Part shown: positions 27,607-36,746 of the stretch, piece after piece | How positions within the stretch are numbered: the stretch's first letter is position 1 | Layout of the letters: every line of letters starts with the position of its first letter | DNA from: Tropicimonas sp. IMCC34011 | Lineage (GTDB): Bacteria; Pseudomonadota; Alphaproteobacteria; Rhodobacterales; Rhodobacteraceae | Direction: 5' to 3' | Length of the DNA: 64,000 nt | Assembly (NCBI RefSeq): GCF_003390865.1 | Contig: NZ_QMEJ01000003.1 | Span: 434,001-498,000, forward strand | Translations under genes and position numbers: made by a program | The notes under the pieces: model-generated | The model's input: the letters and a program-made list of their open reading frames with translations, nothing else | Told to the model about the DNA's origin: nothing | Databases searched by the model: none

Positions 27607-28476
27607 TCAGAGCTCTCGGTCTCCGCCCGGGTCCCCATCGTCGGCCACATCGCCGCGATAAGCCCGCCAGAGGTCAGGGCGCCGTTGCTTCGTCAGCCTT
27701 TCGGCCTGGTCGCGCCGCCATGTCTCGATCCTTGCGTGATGCCCAGAGAGGAGAACCTCTGGCACCTCGCGATCTTTCCAGACAGCCGGCCGCGTGTACT
27801 GCGGGTGTTCGAGAAGCCCCGAGGAAAAGCTTTCCTCCTCGATGGAATCACGATTCCCGAGCACGCGGGGTATAAGGCGGACCGTGGCGTCAATCAAGGC
27901 CTGCGCGGCGATCTCGCCGCCGGTCAGCACGAAGTCCCCGAGGGAGACTTCCTCGACCCCGTGCGCCTCCAGAACGCGCTCGTCCACACCCTCGAACCGC
28001 CCGCACAGAAGCGTCATTCCCTCCGCTTTCGACCAGCGCTCGGCATCGGCCTGCCTGAAGGGCTTGCCGCGGGGGGAGAGGTAGAGGACGGGCCAGCGGG
28101 CGCGGTCCCCGGGTGTGCCCGCGGAAGCCACGCCAAGCGCGCGATCCACCACGTCGGGGCGCAGGACCATGCCGGCGCCGCCGCCGGCCGGCGTATCGTC
28201 CACGTTGCGATGCTTGCCGACGCCGAAGGCGCGCAGGTCGATGGGCTCGAGCGCCCAGAGCCCCTCGTTCAGCGCCTTGCCGGTCAGGGACAGGCCGAGC
28301 GTGCCGGGGAAGGCTTCGGGAAAGAGCGTGATGATCCGCGCCGTCCAGGCGTCCTTGAGACGCGGATTGGGCGTCATCAACTCGCGGGGGCGGGCGCTTG
28401 CGGAGATCGCGAGCCGCCCGTGGGAGCGCATGGCCGGGGCGTCGCCGTCGGTCCGGGGATCGTCGGTGTCGCTCAT
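27607..28476 (-). CDS. trmD: tRNA (guanine-37-N1)-methyltransferase
   Basis: A 289-residue SPOUT methyltransferase. The knot region is clear in [13 protein letters not shown] and [15 protein letters not shown], with substrate-binding [13 protein letters not shown]. It methylates G37 of tRNAs to prevent frameshifting. Compared with E. coli TrmD it has an N-terminal extension of about 45 residues before [14 protein letters not shown]. The chosen ATG at 28476 overlaps the upstream membrane-protein stop as ATGA, but a later start is possible. It is downstream of rimM with two extra genes in between. Confidence 0.95.
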   Translation of the reverse strand: MSDTDDPRTDGDAPAMRSHGRLAISASARPRELMTPNPRLKDAWTARIITLFPEAFPGTLGLSLTGKALNEGLWALEPIDLRAFGVGKHRNVDDTPAGGGAGMVLRPDVVDRALGVASAGTPGDRARWPVLYLSPRGKPFRQADAERWSKAEGMTLLCGRFEGVDERVLEAHGVEEVSLGDFVLTGGEIAAQALIDATVRLIPRVLGNRDSIEEESFSSGLLEHPQYTRPAVWKDREVPEVLLSGHHARIETWRRDQAERLTKQRRPDLWRAYRGDVADDGDPGGDREL

Positions 28477-29342
28477 GCCGTTTCACCCAAGGTTTCCAGG
28501 CGGCGGGCGAGGCGGGTCAGCGCTTCGGCCTCCTCGGGGTGCCTGGTCGCGATCTGGCCTGCGATGTCGTCGAGGCGCGCGGGGCGGGGCATTCCGGCCG
28601 CCGCGTCCGGCAGAACGTCCAGAAGGGCATCGGAGCGGTCTGCGAACTGCCACAGAAGCGGCGCATCCGCCGCGCCGACCACGGTCTCGAACGCTCGCGG
28701 CACGTCACCCCGGCCGATCAGGCGCGGCGCGGCGACAGGATGGGTCGCGAGAAGGACGACGGCGAGGCGGTCACGCGGCGCGCGGGTGCTGTCGTGACGC
28801 GCAAGCAGACGGTCCATTCCGGCAGGAGCCTCGCCCGGATCGAGCAGCAGAGGGGTCAGCGCGTCTTCCACGTGACCAAGGCGCGGGGCCACTTCCGGCA
28901 GCGTGTCGAGGCGGGCGAGGGCGCGAAGGACCGGCTCCGACGGCTGGCCTCTCTCCGCTTCAGCTCTCGCAATCGCTCCGTCCACATGGGCGGCGATCTC
29001 TCGGTCGACCGGTGCTGTCCTAGCATCGCCGCGGCGGGCCACGCGCATCAGGAGGACGGCGACAAGCGCGAGCAGCGCCCAGGGAAGAACGGGCATGACC
29101 GGCAGATCCAGGAGATCATGCATGGCGATGCCAGCGGCCAGAAGAACGGCTGCGCCGAGCGCCACGACCGGAAGCGCGAGCAGCAGAGCGCCCGCCGGGC
29201 GGCCGGGGCGCGAGACCACGAGCCAGGCCGTTCCGAGGGCAGCGAAGACACCGATGGACCAGTACGGCGCGCCTCCAGCGCCTGCCGCGACGGGAGCGGC
29301 GTAGAACAGCAGCGTTGCTATGAAGGTCAGCGGCCGGCGCAT
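28473..29342 (-). CDS. Unknown membrane protein with helical cytoplasmic domain
   Basis: A 289-residue protein I do not recognise. Residues 1-100 hold about four hydrophobic segments (MRRPLTFIATLLFYAAPV through WALLALVAVLLMRV). The rest is an acidic, Ala/Arg/Leu-rich, probably alpha-helical domain ending in [12 protein letters not shown]. It overlaps trmD by ATGA and so is translationally coupled to it. It sits inside the otherwise standard rimM-trmD stretch, which suggests a lineage-specific insertion. Confidence 0.8.
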   Translation of the reverse strand: MRRPLTFIATLLFYAAPVAAGAGGAPYWSIGVFAALGTAWLVVSRPGRPAGALLLALPVVALGAAVLLAAGIAMHDLLDLPVMPVLPWALLALVAVLLMRVARRGDARTAPVDREIAAHVDGAIARAEAERGQPSEPVLRALARLDTLPEVAPRLGHVEDALTPLLLDPGEAPAGMDRLLARHDSTRAPRDRLAVVLLATHPVAAPRLIGRGDVPRAFETVVGAADAPLLWQFADRSDALLDVLPDAAAGMPRPARLDDIAGQIATRHPEEAEALTRLARRLETLGETA

Positions 29343-29410
29343 CGGATCCTCGGGCAGAGCGGGTGGCACCCTACATAGCGTGCCGCCCGCGCTCGCGAAA
29401 CGCCGCGCGA

Positions 29411-29572
29411 TCACGCGATGGCGATAATTCCAAGGACGACCAAGACGAAGAGCACAAGCACGATCCCGATCAGGAACTTCGCGCCGGTCAGGGCCACGCC
29501 GGAAATGGAGTTGAAGCCGAGCAAGGCCGCGATCGCGGCCACGGCGAGAAGGATGAGAATGATTTCCAGCAT
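29411..29572 (-). CDS. DUF1328 small membrane protein
   Basis: A 53-residue protein, almost entirely hydrophobic, with two transmembrane segments around the central FNSISGVALTGAKFL. This matches the DUF1328/YtjA family of small inner-membrane proteins of unknown function. The start at 29572 is where the hydrophobic family sequence begins; 16 upstream codons in the same frame are unrelated. It lies between rimM and the unknown membrane gene on the same strand. Confidence 0.88.
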   Translation of the reverse strand: MLEIILILLAVAAIAALLGFNSISGVALTGAKFLIGIVLVLFVLVVLGIIAIA

Positions 29573-29662
29573 GGGACCTGCCTTTGATGTCCGCCCGCAG
29601 GATCGCGGGCCGAAGGGCAACGGCAGATCGCATTCCGGAGTTCCCCGCGGCAGGCAGAGGGA

Positions 29663-30172
29663 TCAGAACAGTCCCTCGGGCGGATCCGCCACGACCCGCC
29701 CCGCCGCGATGTCCACTGTCGGAACGATCTCGCGGGTGAAGGGGACGAGGACGGTGGATTTGAGACCCGGTCCGAAGACCTCGAGCAAATCCCCGGCGCC
29801 GTGATCGTGGATCGCGCGAATGCGTCCGAGCACCGTGCCGCCGGTATCGACGACGTCGAGGCCGATCAGGTCGGCGTGATAGAATTCGTCATCCGGCAGA
29901 TCCGGCATCTTCGAGCGCAGCGCGAAAAGCCGCGTGCCCTTGAGGGCATCCGCCTCCTCCTTGGTGCGCACGCCGGAGAGACGCGCCGCAAAGGCACCCT
30001 TGATCGATTTGCCGAGGGTGAGATCGAAGCTGCGCGCACCGTCCTCGGTCGTCAGCGGCGCATAGTCCGCGACGGCCGCGGGGTCGGCCGTGAAACTCTT
30101 GAGGCGCACTTCGCCGCGCACTCCGAAGGAGCCGGCGATTGCCGCGACGCAGATGCGCTCGGGGTGGGTCAT
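29663..30172 (-). CDS. rimM: Ribosome maturation factor RimM
   Basis: A 169-residue protein: [22 protein letters not shown] is the RimM N-terminal barrel, and [16 protein letters not shown] with GAGDLLEV marks the PRC-barrel domain. It binds ribosomal protein S19 and assists 30S head maturation. The start at 30172 is the family start. It follows rpsP after a 76-base gap containing a strong hairpin, possibly a processing or attenuation site. Confidence 0.96.
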   Translation of the reverse strand: MTHPERICVAAIAGSFGVRGEVRLKSFTADPAAVADYAPLTTEDGARSFDLTLGKSIKGAFAARLSGVRTKEEADALKGTRLFALRSKMPDLPDDEFYHADLIGLDVVDTGGTVLGRIRAIHDHGAGDLLEVFGPGLKSTVLVPFTREIVPTVDIAAGRVVADPPEGLF

Positions 30173-30209
30173 GGGGGTCCCTCCGGACAGGGGCGGCCGG
30201 GCGCCCGGA

Positions 30210-30239
30210 CCGGCCCGCGCCACGATCAGCGCGGGCCGG
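30210..30239 (-). other. Intercistronic hairpin between rpsP and rimM
   Basis: CCGGCCCGCGC at 30210-30220 pairs with GCGCGGGCCGG at 30229-30239, an 11-base perfect stem with an 8-base loop. No T run follows on the minus strand, so it is more likely a partial terminator, RNA stability element or processing site than a full terminator. Confidence 0.55.
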
Positions 30240-30248
30240 CGGATCGGA

Positions 30249-30635
30249 TCACTCCGCGGAGGCTTCCTCGGCGGGCGCCTCGGCCGCTTCCTTGGCCGCG
30301 GCGTCGCGCGCAGCGCGCTCGCTCGCACGGTCCTGCGCCTTCTTGCCCGGCTTCGCCTTGTTGGGGTTGTTGCGCTCGGCCTTGTCGCGCACGCCGGCAG
30401 CCTCGAGCATCCGCGCGATCCGGTCGGTCGGCTGGGCGCCCTGGGCGATCCAGTGCTGCACGCGCTCGATGTCCATCTTCACGCGGTCCTCGCTGTCCTT
30501 GGGCAGGAGGGGATTGTAGGTGCCGAGCTTCTCGATGAAGCGGCCGTCGCGGGGCATGCGGCTGTCGGCGGCGACGATGCGGTAGAACGGACGCTTGTTG
30601 CTGCCCCCGCGGGACAGGCGGATCTTCATGGCCAT
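30249..30635 (-). CDS. rpsP: 30S ribosomal protein S16
   Basis: A 128-residue bS16: [26 protein letters not shown] and [11 protein letters not shown] are diagnostic. The C-terminal 40 residues are an Ala/Lys/Glu-rich tail longer than in E. coli, typical of alphaproteobacteria. It lies five bases after the chorismate mutase stop and starts the rpsP-rimM-trmD-rplS series. Confidence 0.97.
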   Translation of the reverse strand: MAMKIRLSRGGSNKRPFYRIVAADSRMPRDGRFIEKLGTYNPLLPKDSEDRVKMDIERVQHWIAQGAQPTDRIARMLEAAGVRDKAERNNPNKAKPGKKAQDRASERAARDAAAKEAAEAPAEEASAE

Positions 30636-30640
30636 GGTGT

Positions 30641-30976
30641 TTACTCCTTGATGGCGGTCGCGCCGGTCTCTCCGGCGGAATCCTTGTGGGCTTCGTGGTG
30701 CTTGATGACTTCCTGAATGATGAAATTCAGGAACTTGCGCGCGAAGTCGGGGTCGAGATCGGCCTGCTTCGCGAGATCCTCCAGCCGTGCGATCTGAGTC
30801 TGCTCACGGGCAGGGTCGGAGGGGGGCAGGTCGTGGCTGGCCTTGAGCCGGCCTACGGCCTGGGTGTGCTTGAACCGCTCGCCGAGCGTGTAGACGAGGA
30901 TCGCATCGAGGCGATCGATGCTCTCGCGATGCTCGCGCAGCAGCGACGCGGCGCGGGAGGCGGGATCCTCGCTCAT
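30641..30976 (-). CDS. Chorismate mutase (AroQ type)
   Basis: A 111-residue all-helical protein of the monofunctional AroQ class. The conserved [30 protein letters not shown] helix carries the Arg/Lys residues that bind chorismate. It converts chorismate to prephenate for Phe and Tyr synthesis. It overlaps the acetyltransferase gene by ATGA and precedes rpsP by five bases, an arrangement common in Rhodobacterales. Confidence 0.92.
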   Translation of the reverse strand: MSEDPASRAASLLREHRESIDRLDAILVYTLGERFKHTQAVGRLKASHDLPPSDPAREQTQIARLEDLAKQADLDPDFARKFLNFIIQEVIKHHEAHKDSAGETGATAIKE

Positions 30977-31461
30977 GCGCGCCTCCCGGACGGAAGGGCG
31001 GCCGCCCCGGCGCGCCGGGCGGAGCGCAGGATCGCGGTGTCGAGGTAGGAAACATAGTTCCGCGGGCCGGTGAGGGCGCGGGCATGATCAGCGGCGGCGA
31101 TGGACGCTTCCTCGCCAAGGCCGGCGCGTTCAGCCGCCGGGCGCATGAGGCGCACGGGACCGGGCCCCTCGCTCTCGGCTGCCACCGGGACGAAGCCCGC
31201 GATGCCGCCGCCCTGACGCCGCTCAGCCACCCAGTACCCGGTGCCGTCCAGCGACCAGCCGGCCAGCATGGAGCCGAAGCGCGCGCGGGCCGCCTCCCGC
31301 GATCCGCCCGTCACGACGTGCCACGCCTCGAAATCGGAGAGGCGCGGCGCGCGCAGGCGCAGACGCGCGGTCAAGAGGACCGGCATCACGGCGCCGAGCA
31401 TGGCAGCGTGATCGTAGGCGCCGGGCGTCGTGCCCCCGGAAGACATGCCGGTGGCCATCAT
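30973..31461 (-). CDS. GNAT-family acetyltransferase, diverged
   Basis: A 162-residue protein with a GNAT-like N-terminus (LLTARLRLRAPRLSDFEAW) and a central GWSLDGTGYWVAERRQGG strand pair. The acetyl-CoA pyrophosphate loop, normally Q/RxxGxG/A, is not recognisable and the C-terminal half is short, so activity is uncertain. Several ATGs exist; MPVLLTARLRLRAP at about 31386 is a plausible later start. It sits between ffh and chorismate mutase, overlapping the latter by four bases. Confidence 0.7.
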   Translation of the reverse strand: MMATGMSSGGTTPGAYDHAAMLGAVMPVLLTARLRLRAPRLSDFEAWHVVTGGSREAARARFGSMLAGWSLDGTGYWVAERRQGGGIAGFVPVAAESEGPGPVRLMRPAAERAGLGEEASIAAADHARALTGPRNYVSYLDTAILRSARRAGAAALPSGRRA

Positions 31462-31501
31462 GACGCGATCTTCCCCGAACGGGTCGACATAAGGGGCCGG
31501 T

Positions 31502-32995
31502 TCATCGCTTCTTCCCCAAGCCGCTCAGACCGGAGGGAAGGCCGCCGCCGCCGAAGCCGCCCATGCCGGGCATCCCGCCCTGAAGCTGGCGGGCGGCCTT
31601 CTGCATCGTTGCCGCATCCATGCCCTGAAGCGCGGCCGGATCGGGCTGCTCGCCCTTGCCGAACATGCCGCCCATCATCTGTTTCAGCAGGCCCTTCTTG
31701 CCCATCTTCTTCATCATGTCGGCCATCTGGCGGTGCATCTTCAGAAGACGGTTGAGTTCCTGAACCTCGAGGCCCGCGCCCGCGGCGATCCGCTTCTTGC
31801 GGCTTGCCTGCAGGATGGCGGGGTTGGCGCGCTCTTTCTTGGTCATGGACTGGATCAGGGCGATCTGGCGCTTGATCATCCGGTCGTCGAAGCCGGCCTC
31901 GCCCATCTTGCCCTTCATCTTGCCCATGCCCGGCATCATTCCCATGACGCCTTCCATGCCGCCCATCTTCATCATCTGTTCGAGCTGCATGCGCAGATCG
32001 TTCATGGAGAAGTGGCCCTTCTGGAGCCGCTTCATCATCTTCTCGGCCTGTTCGGCCTCGATGGTCTGCTGCGCCTTCTCGACCAGCGAGACGATGTCGC
32101 CCATGCCGAGGATCCGGCCGGCGATCCGCTCGGGGTGGAACTCCTCGATGGCGTCCATCTTCTCGCCGAGGCCGACGAACTTGATGGGCTTGCCGGTGAC
32201 GGCGCGCATGGAGAGGGCCGCGCCGCCGCGCCCGTCACCGTCCATCCGGGTCAGAACGACGCCGGAGACGCCGATCTTGCCGTCGAATTCCTCGGCGACG
32301 TTCACCGCGTCCTGGCCGGTGAGGCCGTCCACCACGAGTAGCGTCTCGCGGGGTTTCACGATGTCCCGGACCGCGGCGGCCTCGGCGATCAGCGCCTCGT
32401 CGATATGGAGGCGGCCCGCGGTGTCGAGCATGTAGACGTCATAGCCGCCGAGGGAGGCCTGCGTCTTGGCCCGCCGGGCGATCTGTTCGGGGCGCTCGCC
32501 GGGAACGATGGCCAGCGTGTCGACGCCGACCTGCTGGCCGAGGATCGCGAGCTGCTCCATGGCGGCGGGGCGGTTCACGTCGAGCGAGGCCATGAGGACC
32601 CGCTTGTTCTGCCGCTCCTTGAGCCGCTTGGCGAGCTTGGCGGTCGTCGTCGTCTTGCCCGACCCCTGCAGGCCGACCATCAGGATCGGGGCAGGGGCGT
32701 TGTCGATCTTCAGGCTGCCCGGCTCGCCTTCGCCCGTCAGGACCGCGATCAGCTCGTCATGGACGATCTTCACGACCTGCTGGCCGGGCGTGACGGACTT
32801 CGTGACGGCCTGACCGGTCGCCTTGTCCTGCACCGCCTTGACGAAGTTCCGGGCGACCGGCAGCGACACGTCCGCCTCCAGCAGCGCGACGCGAACCTCG
32901 CGCAGCGCCGTCTTGACGTCGTCTTCGCTCAGGGCGCCCTGTTTCGTCAGGCGCTCGAACACGCCGGACAGGCGGTCTGACAGGCTCTCGAACAT
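31502..32995 (-). CDS. ffh: Signal recognition particle GTPase Ffh
   Basis: A 497-residue protein with an N domain (MFESLSDRLSGVFERLTKQG), a G domain with GLQGSGKT at 108-115, LDTAGRLHID and RMDGDGRGGAAL, and a C-terminal methionine-rich M domain for signal-sequence and 4.5S RNA binding. It ends in a Gly/Met-rich tail. With 4.5S RNA it targets nascent membrane proteins to FtsY. No SRP RNA gene was seen nearby. Confidence 0.98.
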   Translation of the reverse strand: MFESLSDRLSGVFERLTKQGALSEDDVKTALREVRVALLEADVSLPVARNFVKAVQDKATGQAVTKSVTPGQQVVKIVHDELIAVLTGEGEPGSLKIDNAPAPILMVGLQGSGKTTTTAKLAKRLKERQNKRVLMASLDVNRPAAMEQLAILGQQVGVDTLAIVPGERPEQIARRAKTQASLGGYDVYMLDTAGRLHIDEALIAEAAAVRDIVKPRETLLVVDGLTGQDAVNVAEEFDGKIGVSGVVLTRMDGDGRGGAALSMRAVTGKPIKFVGLGEKMDAIEEFHPERIAGRILGMGDIVSLVEKAQQTIEAEQAEKMMKRLQKGHFSMNDLRMQLEQMMKMGGMEGVMGMMPGMGKMKGKMGEAGFDDRMIKRQIALIQSMTKKERANPAILQASRKKRIAAGAGLEVQELNRLLKMHRQMADMMKKMGKKGLLKQMMGGMFGKGEQPDPAALQGMDAATMQKAARQLQGGMPGMGGFGGGGLPSGLSGLGKKR

Positions 32996-33202
32996 CGCGC
33001 GGCTCCTTGCCGTCTCGGCTCAATCGGACCCGCAAACGCCAGCTGCGCCGGTGGGCGCAACGCGCTGACCGGCGGCGATCCCCCATATAAGGAGGACCGG
33101 AAATCTGGCGATCTCCGGGTTTGCGGGGCCGATACGCCGCCGGGGGCGGTCGAGTCAAGACGTTCCTGACAGGTTCGTGCGCCCGCGCGCGGCGCGCTTG
33201 CA

Positions 33203-33228
33203 CAGATGCACAGACTAAGGCACATCTG
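33203..33228. promoter_or_regulatory. Inverted repeat upstream of lysR-type gene, operator candidate
   Basis: CAGATG (33203-33208) and CATCTG (33223-33228) form an inverted repeat with a 14-base spacer. Matching GCAC elements flank both arms. It lies about 60 bases before the LysR start and suits an autoregulatory LysR site in the ffh-lysR divergent gap. Confidence 0.4.
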
Positions 33229-33287
33229 CACATATCCCCTGCCGGCGGCTTCGCCGCGGGCATCCCTCTGTTCAGGAGACCTCCGGC

Positions 33288-34172
33288 ATGACGCCTGGAA
33301 GCTGGGACGAAATCCGGACCGCCTACCAAGTGGCCCGCCTGGGCACCGTATCGGGTGCGGCGCAGGCTCTCGGTGTACACCATGCGACGGTGATCCGCCA
33401 CGTCGATGCCCTGGAAGCGCGCCTTGCGACCAAGCTGTTCCAGCGCCATGCGCGGGGCTACACGCCGACCGACAACGGCGAGGAGCTCCTCAAGGTCGCG
33501 GCCGCCCTCGACGATCAGCTCGAACAGCTCACCGGGCGGCTGAAGGGGCGGGGGACGGATGTCTCCGGCGAACTCGTCGTCACCACGATCCTCGCGCTCG
33601 CCCCCCGGCTGACGCCGATCCTCCAGGATTTCATGGAAGAGCATCCGGGCGTGCGCATCCGGTTCATTACCGACAGCCGACTTTTCCGGCTCGAATACGG
33701 CGAGGCGCATGTCGCCCTGCGCTTCGGCGCGCAGCCCAAGGAGCCGGACAACATCGTCCAGAAGATCGGCGAGACCTCCATCGGCCTCTATGCTTCCCGC
33801 GCCTATGTGGACCGGTACGGGCCGATGAAGGAGGGCGAGTGGACCAAGCACCGCTTCATCTCGCCCGACATGGAAGACAGCAGGGCTCCCTTTGCCCGCT
33901 GGATGGATGCGACGATCCCGGTCGAGCAGATCGTCTTCCGCGCCAACGACACCCGGGTGTCCCGCGACGCGATCGAGGCCGGTCTCGGCTGCGGATTCAT
34001 GTTCCGGTGGGATGCGGAGGAGCGGGACGACATCGTCCAGATGCTGGCCCCGAGGGAGGACTGGGCGACGCCGATCTGGCTCGTCACCCATGTCGATCTG
34101 CACCGCACCGCCCGCGTCCATGCCTTCACGAGCTTTCTCAAGGACCGCGCCCGGGAGTGGATCAAGTCGTAG
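33288..34172 (+). CDS. LysR-family transcriptional regulator
   Basis: A 294-residue LysR protein. The N-terminal winged HTH (AYQVARLGTVSGAAQALGVHHATVIRHVDALEARL) is clear, followed by a substrate-binding domain. The start has aggaga upstream. It is divergent from ffh and followed by a tRNA gene, so its target is not obvious from context. A candidate operator lies just upstream at 33203-33228. Confidence 0.93.
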   Translation: MTPGSWDEIRTAYQVARLGTVSGAAQALGVHHATVIRHVDALEARLATKLFQRHARGYTPTDNGEELLKVAAALDDQLEQLTGRLKGRGTDVSGELVVTTILALAPRLTPILQDFMEEHPGVRIRFITDSRLFRLEYGEAHVALRFGAQPKEPDNIVQKIGETSIGLYASRAYVDRYGPMKEGEWTKHRFISPDMEDSRAPFARWMDATIPVEQIVFRANDTRVSRDAIEAGLGCGFMFRWDAEERDDIVQMLAPREDWATPIWLVTHVDLHRTARVHAFTSFLKDRAREWIKS

Positions 34173-34224
34173 CGGCCGCGCTTGCTTGACCGGGGCCGGG
34201 GCATGGCCTAAGCCAAGGGTCAGC

Positions 34225-34298
34225 GCGGGTATGGTGTAATGGTAGCGCCCTAGCCTTCCAAGCTAGTCGTGCGGGTTCGATTCCCGCTACCCGCTCCA
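34225..34298 (+). tRNA. tRNA-Gly (anticodon TCC)
   Basis: A complete cloverleaf: acceptor GCGGGTA pairs with TACCCGC, the anticodon loop reads CTTCCAA with TCC, and the T arm is GCGGG-TTCGATT-CCCGC. CCA is encoded. A TTGACC hexamer about 40 bases upstream may be its -35 element. Confidence 0.97.
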
Positions 34299-34393
34299 CT
34301 TCCTTTTCCAGATGTTTCGAAACGGCTGCCGGTTCATCGGGACCGCGATGCGCCTCGCGGCGCTCGTGCATCGGCGTCCCGTTTGGCGGCACG

Positions 34394-34422
34394 AAAAAAA
34401 AGGGCCGCGCGATGCGCGGCCC
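34394..34422 (-). terminator. Rho-independent terminator after the HfaD-like gene
   Basis: GGGCCGCGC (34402-34410) pairs with GCGCGGCCC (34414-34422) around GAT. On the minus strand it is followed by eight T. It lies 46 bases past the stop of the gene at 34469 and ends the four-gene exported-protein locus. Confidence 0.92.
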
Positions 34423-34468
34423 CAGGTGTGGTCCCCGAGTGGTGACTTACTCGGATCCCGGTCTTCGA

Positions 34469-35332
34469 TCAGTTGTCGTCGTCGCCGTCGATGCAGGTGC
34501 CGCCGCACCCCGTCCCGAAGAACGTGGCGTTGACTTCGGCGGTGTTGATCGCACCGGCGGCGGTGGAGCCGATGTCGCCAACGCCGATGTTGCCGGCGCC
34601 GAGGGACGCGGAGATCGAGCCGTTGATCGTGGCGCCGTTGCTCTCGCCGTCGTCGTTGATCGCGGCGCTGATGACGCCGATGCCGGAGCCGAAGGTGGCG
34701 GAAGCCATGGCTTCGGACATCGTGTTGCTCGTGTTGGCAGCAGAGCTGGAGTCGATGATCGCACCGTTCTCGGTCAGGTCGAAGTTGCCGGTGTTGACGG
34801 CGCCGGCGGCCAGCGACTTGATGTCACCGATCGTCTGGGTCGAGGCGTTGATGCTGCCGGAGAGTTCGGCGGTCGAGTTGGAGGCGCTGCTCGCGGAGCT
34901 GGCCGCTTCGCTCGCGGTGTCGGTCACGTTGGTCAGGTCCTCATCGAAGGAGCCTTCGAACGCGCCGGGGCCGTCGACGTTGTTGCCGAACGTGTCGGAC
35001 GCCGCACCGTCGGTAGCGGCGCTGAGTTCGCTCGTGATGCTCGTGATGTCGAAATCGATCGAGTTGTCGCTCTCGGACTCGGAAGCCTCTTCGCTGTTCT
35101 CGGATGCCGTGGAGCCCGAGAAGTCGAATGCGCCGCCCGAAACGCCGTCGACGGTGACGTCGATGGAGCCGTCGATGGCCATGTCGTTCAGCGCGATGGC
35201 GGCGAACGATGCCGGCACGCTGGCAAGGACATCATCGCTGAGGCCGTTGAACGCGTCGACGACCTGGGCGGAGGCGCCGCCGGCGGTCAGAAGGGCGGCC
35301 GCGGCCGCGCTGAGGAGAAGTTTGGTGGTCAT
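34469..35332 (-). CDS. Secreted Ser/Ala/Asp-rich protein, HfaD-like surface protein candidate
   Basis: A 287-residue acidic protein with a signal peptide (residues 1-22, ending ASA). It is low in aromatic and basic residues. A motif recurs 83 residues apart: IGDIKSLAAGAVNTG at 168-182 and VGDIGSTAAGAINTA at 251-265, of a kind I recall in amyloid-like or adhesin surface proteins of alphaproteobacteria. Two cysteines close the chain (C276, C280). It lies directly downstream of a CsgG/HfaB-type gene, where Caulobacter has hfaD. The upstream gap is 111 bases, and a strong terminator follows. Its surface location is inferred. Confidence 0.7.
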   Translation of the reverse strand: MTTKLLLSAAAAALLTAGGASAQVVDAFNGLSDDVLASVPASFAAIALNDMAIDGSIDVTVDGVSGGAFDFSGSTASENSEEASESESDNSIDFDITSITSELSAATDGAASDTFGNNVDGPGAFEGSFDEDLTNVTDTASEAASSASSASNSTAELSGSINASTQTIGDIKSLAAGAVNTGNFDLTENGAIIDSSSAANTSNTMSEAMASATFGSGIGVISAAINDDGESNGATINGSISASLGAGNIGVGDIGSTAAGAINTAEVNATFFGTGCGGTCIDGDDDN

Positions 35333-35443
35333 TTTTTAAAGTCCCTTCGATCCGTCCAGCCTTCCGCCATGCTGGTTGGGTCACTGATAAAGGGTGCGGC
35401 GGCACCTATGCGGGTCCTTTCGGGATCGCGCATTCTTGCGTGG

Positions 35444-36739
35444 TCAGCCGGCGATCTCCTCCCCGGACAGTCCCTCGTTCGCTGCCGCCTCGGCCTCTTC
35501 GGGCAAGTCCGGCGATGTCTGCTCCGGCGCGGCGTTGACCGCTCCGGCTTTCACGGGCTGCGGCTGCTGCCGTGGCACGCAGTCGAGCCTTGGGCCGACG
35601 CAGGCCGGCGCTGCCTTGGCGGCGGCCGCCCTTGCCTCGATCTCCGCCCGGTCGCGGCGCTCCGCCTCCGCTTTCTCGGCGAGTTCCCGTGCCTGCTGCT
35701 CCCGTGCGAGATGGGCGCGGGTCTTGCCCTTGGCGGGATCCTCGAGCGTCGCCGCAAGGGGGCTTGTCCGGACCGCCGCTGGCGCCGCGGTGCGCTCCGC
35801 CGCTGGCCGTGCCGCCGCCGTCTCAGGGGCGCTCGGCTCGGCACTCGCCGCCGCGGGGGCGATCTGCGCGTCGGCGCCGGAGGAGGACAGGGCCGTGTAC
35901 TGCTCGCGCCGCTTGGCATTGAGGTCGCGGAGCTGCTCGCCCGTGGTCGCGATGCCGGTGACGGAGCCGACCTCCTCGTCCAGCAGATCGACGCAGAACT
36001 CGTACTTCTCGGGCGGCATCATCTGCGCCAGGAGCTCGAAGGTCGCGAGCTGGAGCATCTGGCGGAGGGCATAGTTGACCGCCTCGCGCCGGGACGTGCC
36101 GGCCTCGATATCGACGACGTTGCCACCGGTCAGCCTGGTGCCGAAGAGGTTGTACTCGTCCGCGAAGATCTGCTTTCGCAGGGCGACGTTGCCGTAGATC
36201 CGCCCGGTCGGGACATGGGTCACGGCGAGGTCGAGGCCGACGAGGACGCGGTTCTGGCGATAGTTCGGGCCGACGCCGGCGATCGAGACGCCCGCGCCGC
36301 CGCCCGGAATGAAGTCGAGCGAGTTGATGGAGCCGGTGATGACGAAGGTCGCCGGGATCTGGCGCTGAAGGTCGATCAGGCCCCACTGTCCCTCGAGGGC
36401 GGATGTGCCCATGTCGCGCCGGTTGATCAGCGTGACGCCGGTCTTGAAGAGGGCGGACTGGACGATGTCGCCCGCGCCCTGGGTGACGAACTTGCCGGTC
36501 CCTTCGGAGTTGTTCTGGTAGGTGCCGGTCTGGTCCGGGATCCCTCCGACAGCGAAGGTGAGGGAGCTGTTGACCTTGCCCTTGAGGCAGGCGAGCGCGT
36601 CGTCGAAGGGCGTCACGATATCAACGATGGCCGGCCCCTCGATGAGGGACATGTCCTTCTTCACCCCAGCCCCCATGCTGCACGCAGCGGTTGCTGCGCA
36701 GAGAGCGAGGGTGGCGACTATTTTGGCTGGCCTGATCAT
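35444..36739 (-). CDS. CsgG/HfaB-family outer-membrane secretion lipoprotein
   Basis: A 431-residue protein with a lipoprotein signal (ALCAATAAC, lipidated Cys about 20). Residues 30-270 carry CsgG-family features: VGGIPDQTG, a GAGDIVQSALFKTGV helix, and VLVGLDLAVTHVPTGRIYGNVALRKQIF. The family forms outer-membrane channels that export curli subunits (CsgG) or support holdfast anchoring (HfaB). The C-terminal 160 residues are an Ala/Glu/Arg-rich, probably coiled region not seen in CsgG. It starts seven bases after the HfaA-like gene. It is the strongest evidence that this locus secretes a surface structure. Confidence 0.85.
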   Translation of the reverse strand: MIRPAKIVATLALCAATAACSMGAGVKKDMSLIEGPAIVDIVTPFDDALACLKGKVNSSLTFAVGGIPDQTGTYQNNSEGTGKFVTQGAGDIVQSALFKTGVTLINRRDMGTSALEGQWGLIDLQRQIPATFVITGSINSLDFIPGGGAGVSIAGVGPNYRQNRVLVGLDLAVTHVPTGRIYGNVALRKQIFADEYNLFGTRLTGGNVVDIEAGTSRREAVNYALRQMLQLATFELLAQMMPPEKYEFCVDLLDEEVGSVTGIATTGEQLRDLNAKRREQYTALSSSGADAQIAPAAASAEPSAPETAAARPAAERTAAPAAVRTSPLAATLEDPAKGKTRAHLAREQQARELAEKAEAERRDRAEIEARAAAAKAAPACVGPRLDCVPRQQPQPVKAGAVNAAPEQTSPDLPEEAEAAANEGLSGEEIAG

Positions 36740-36746
36740 GCGGGGC

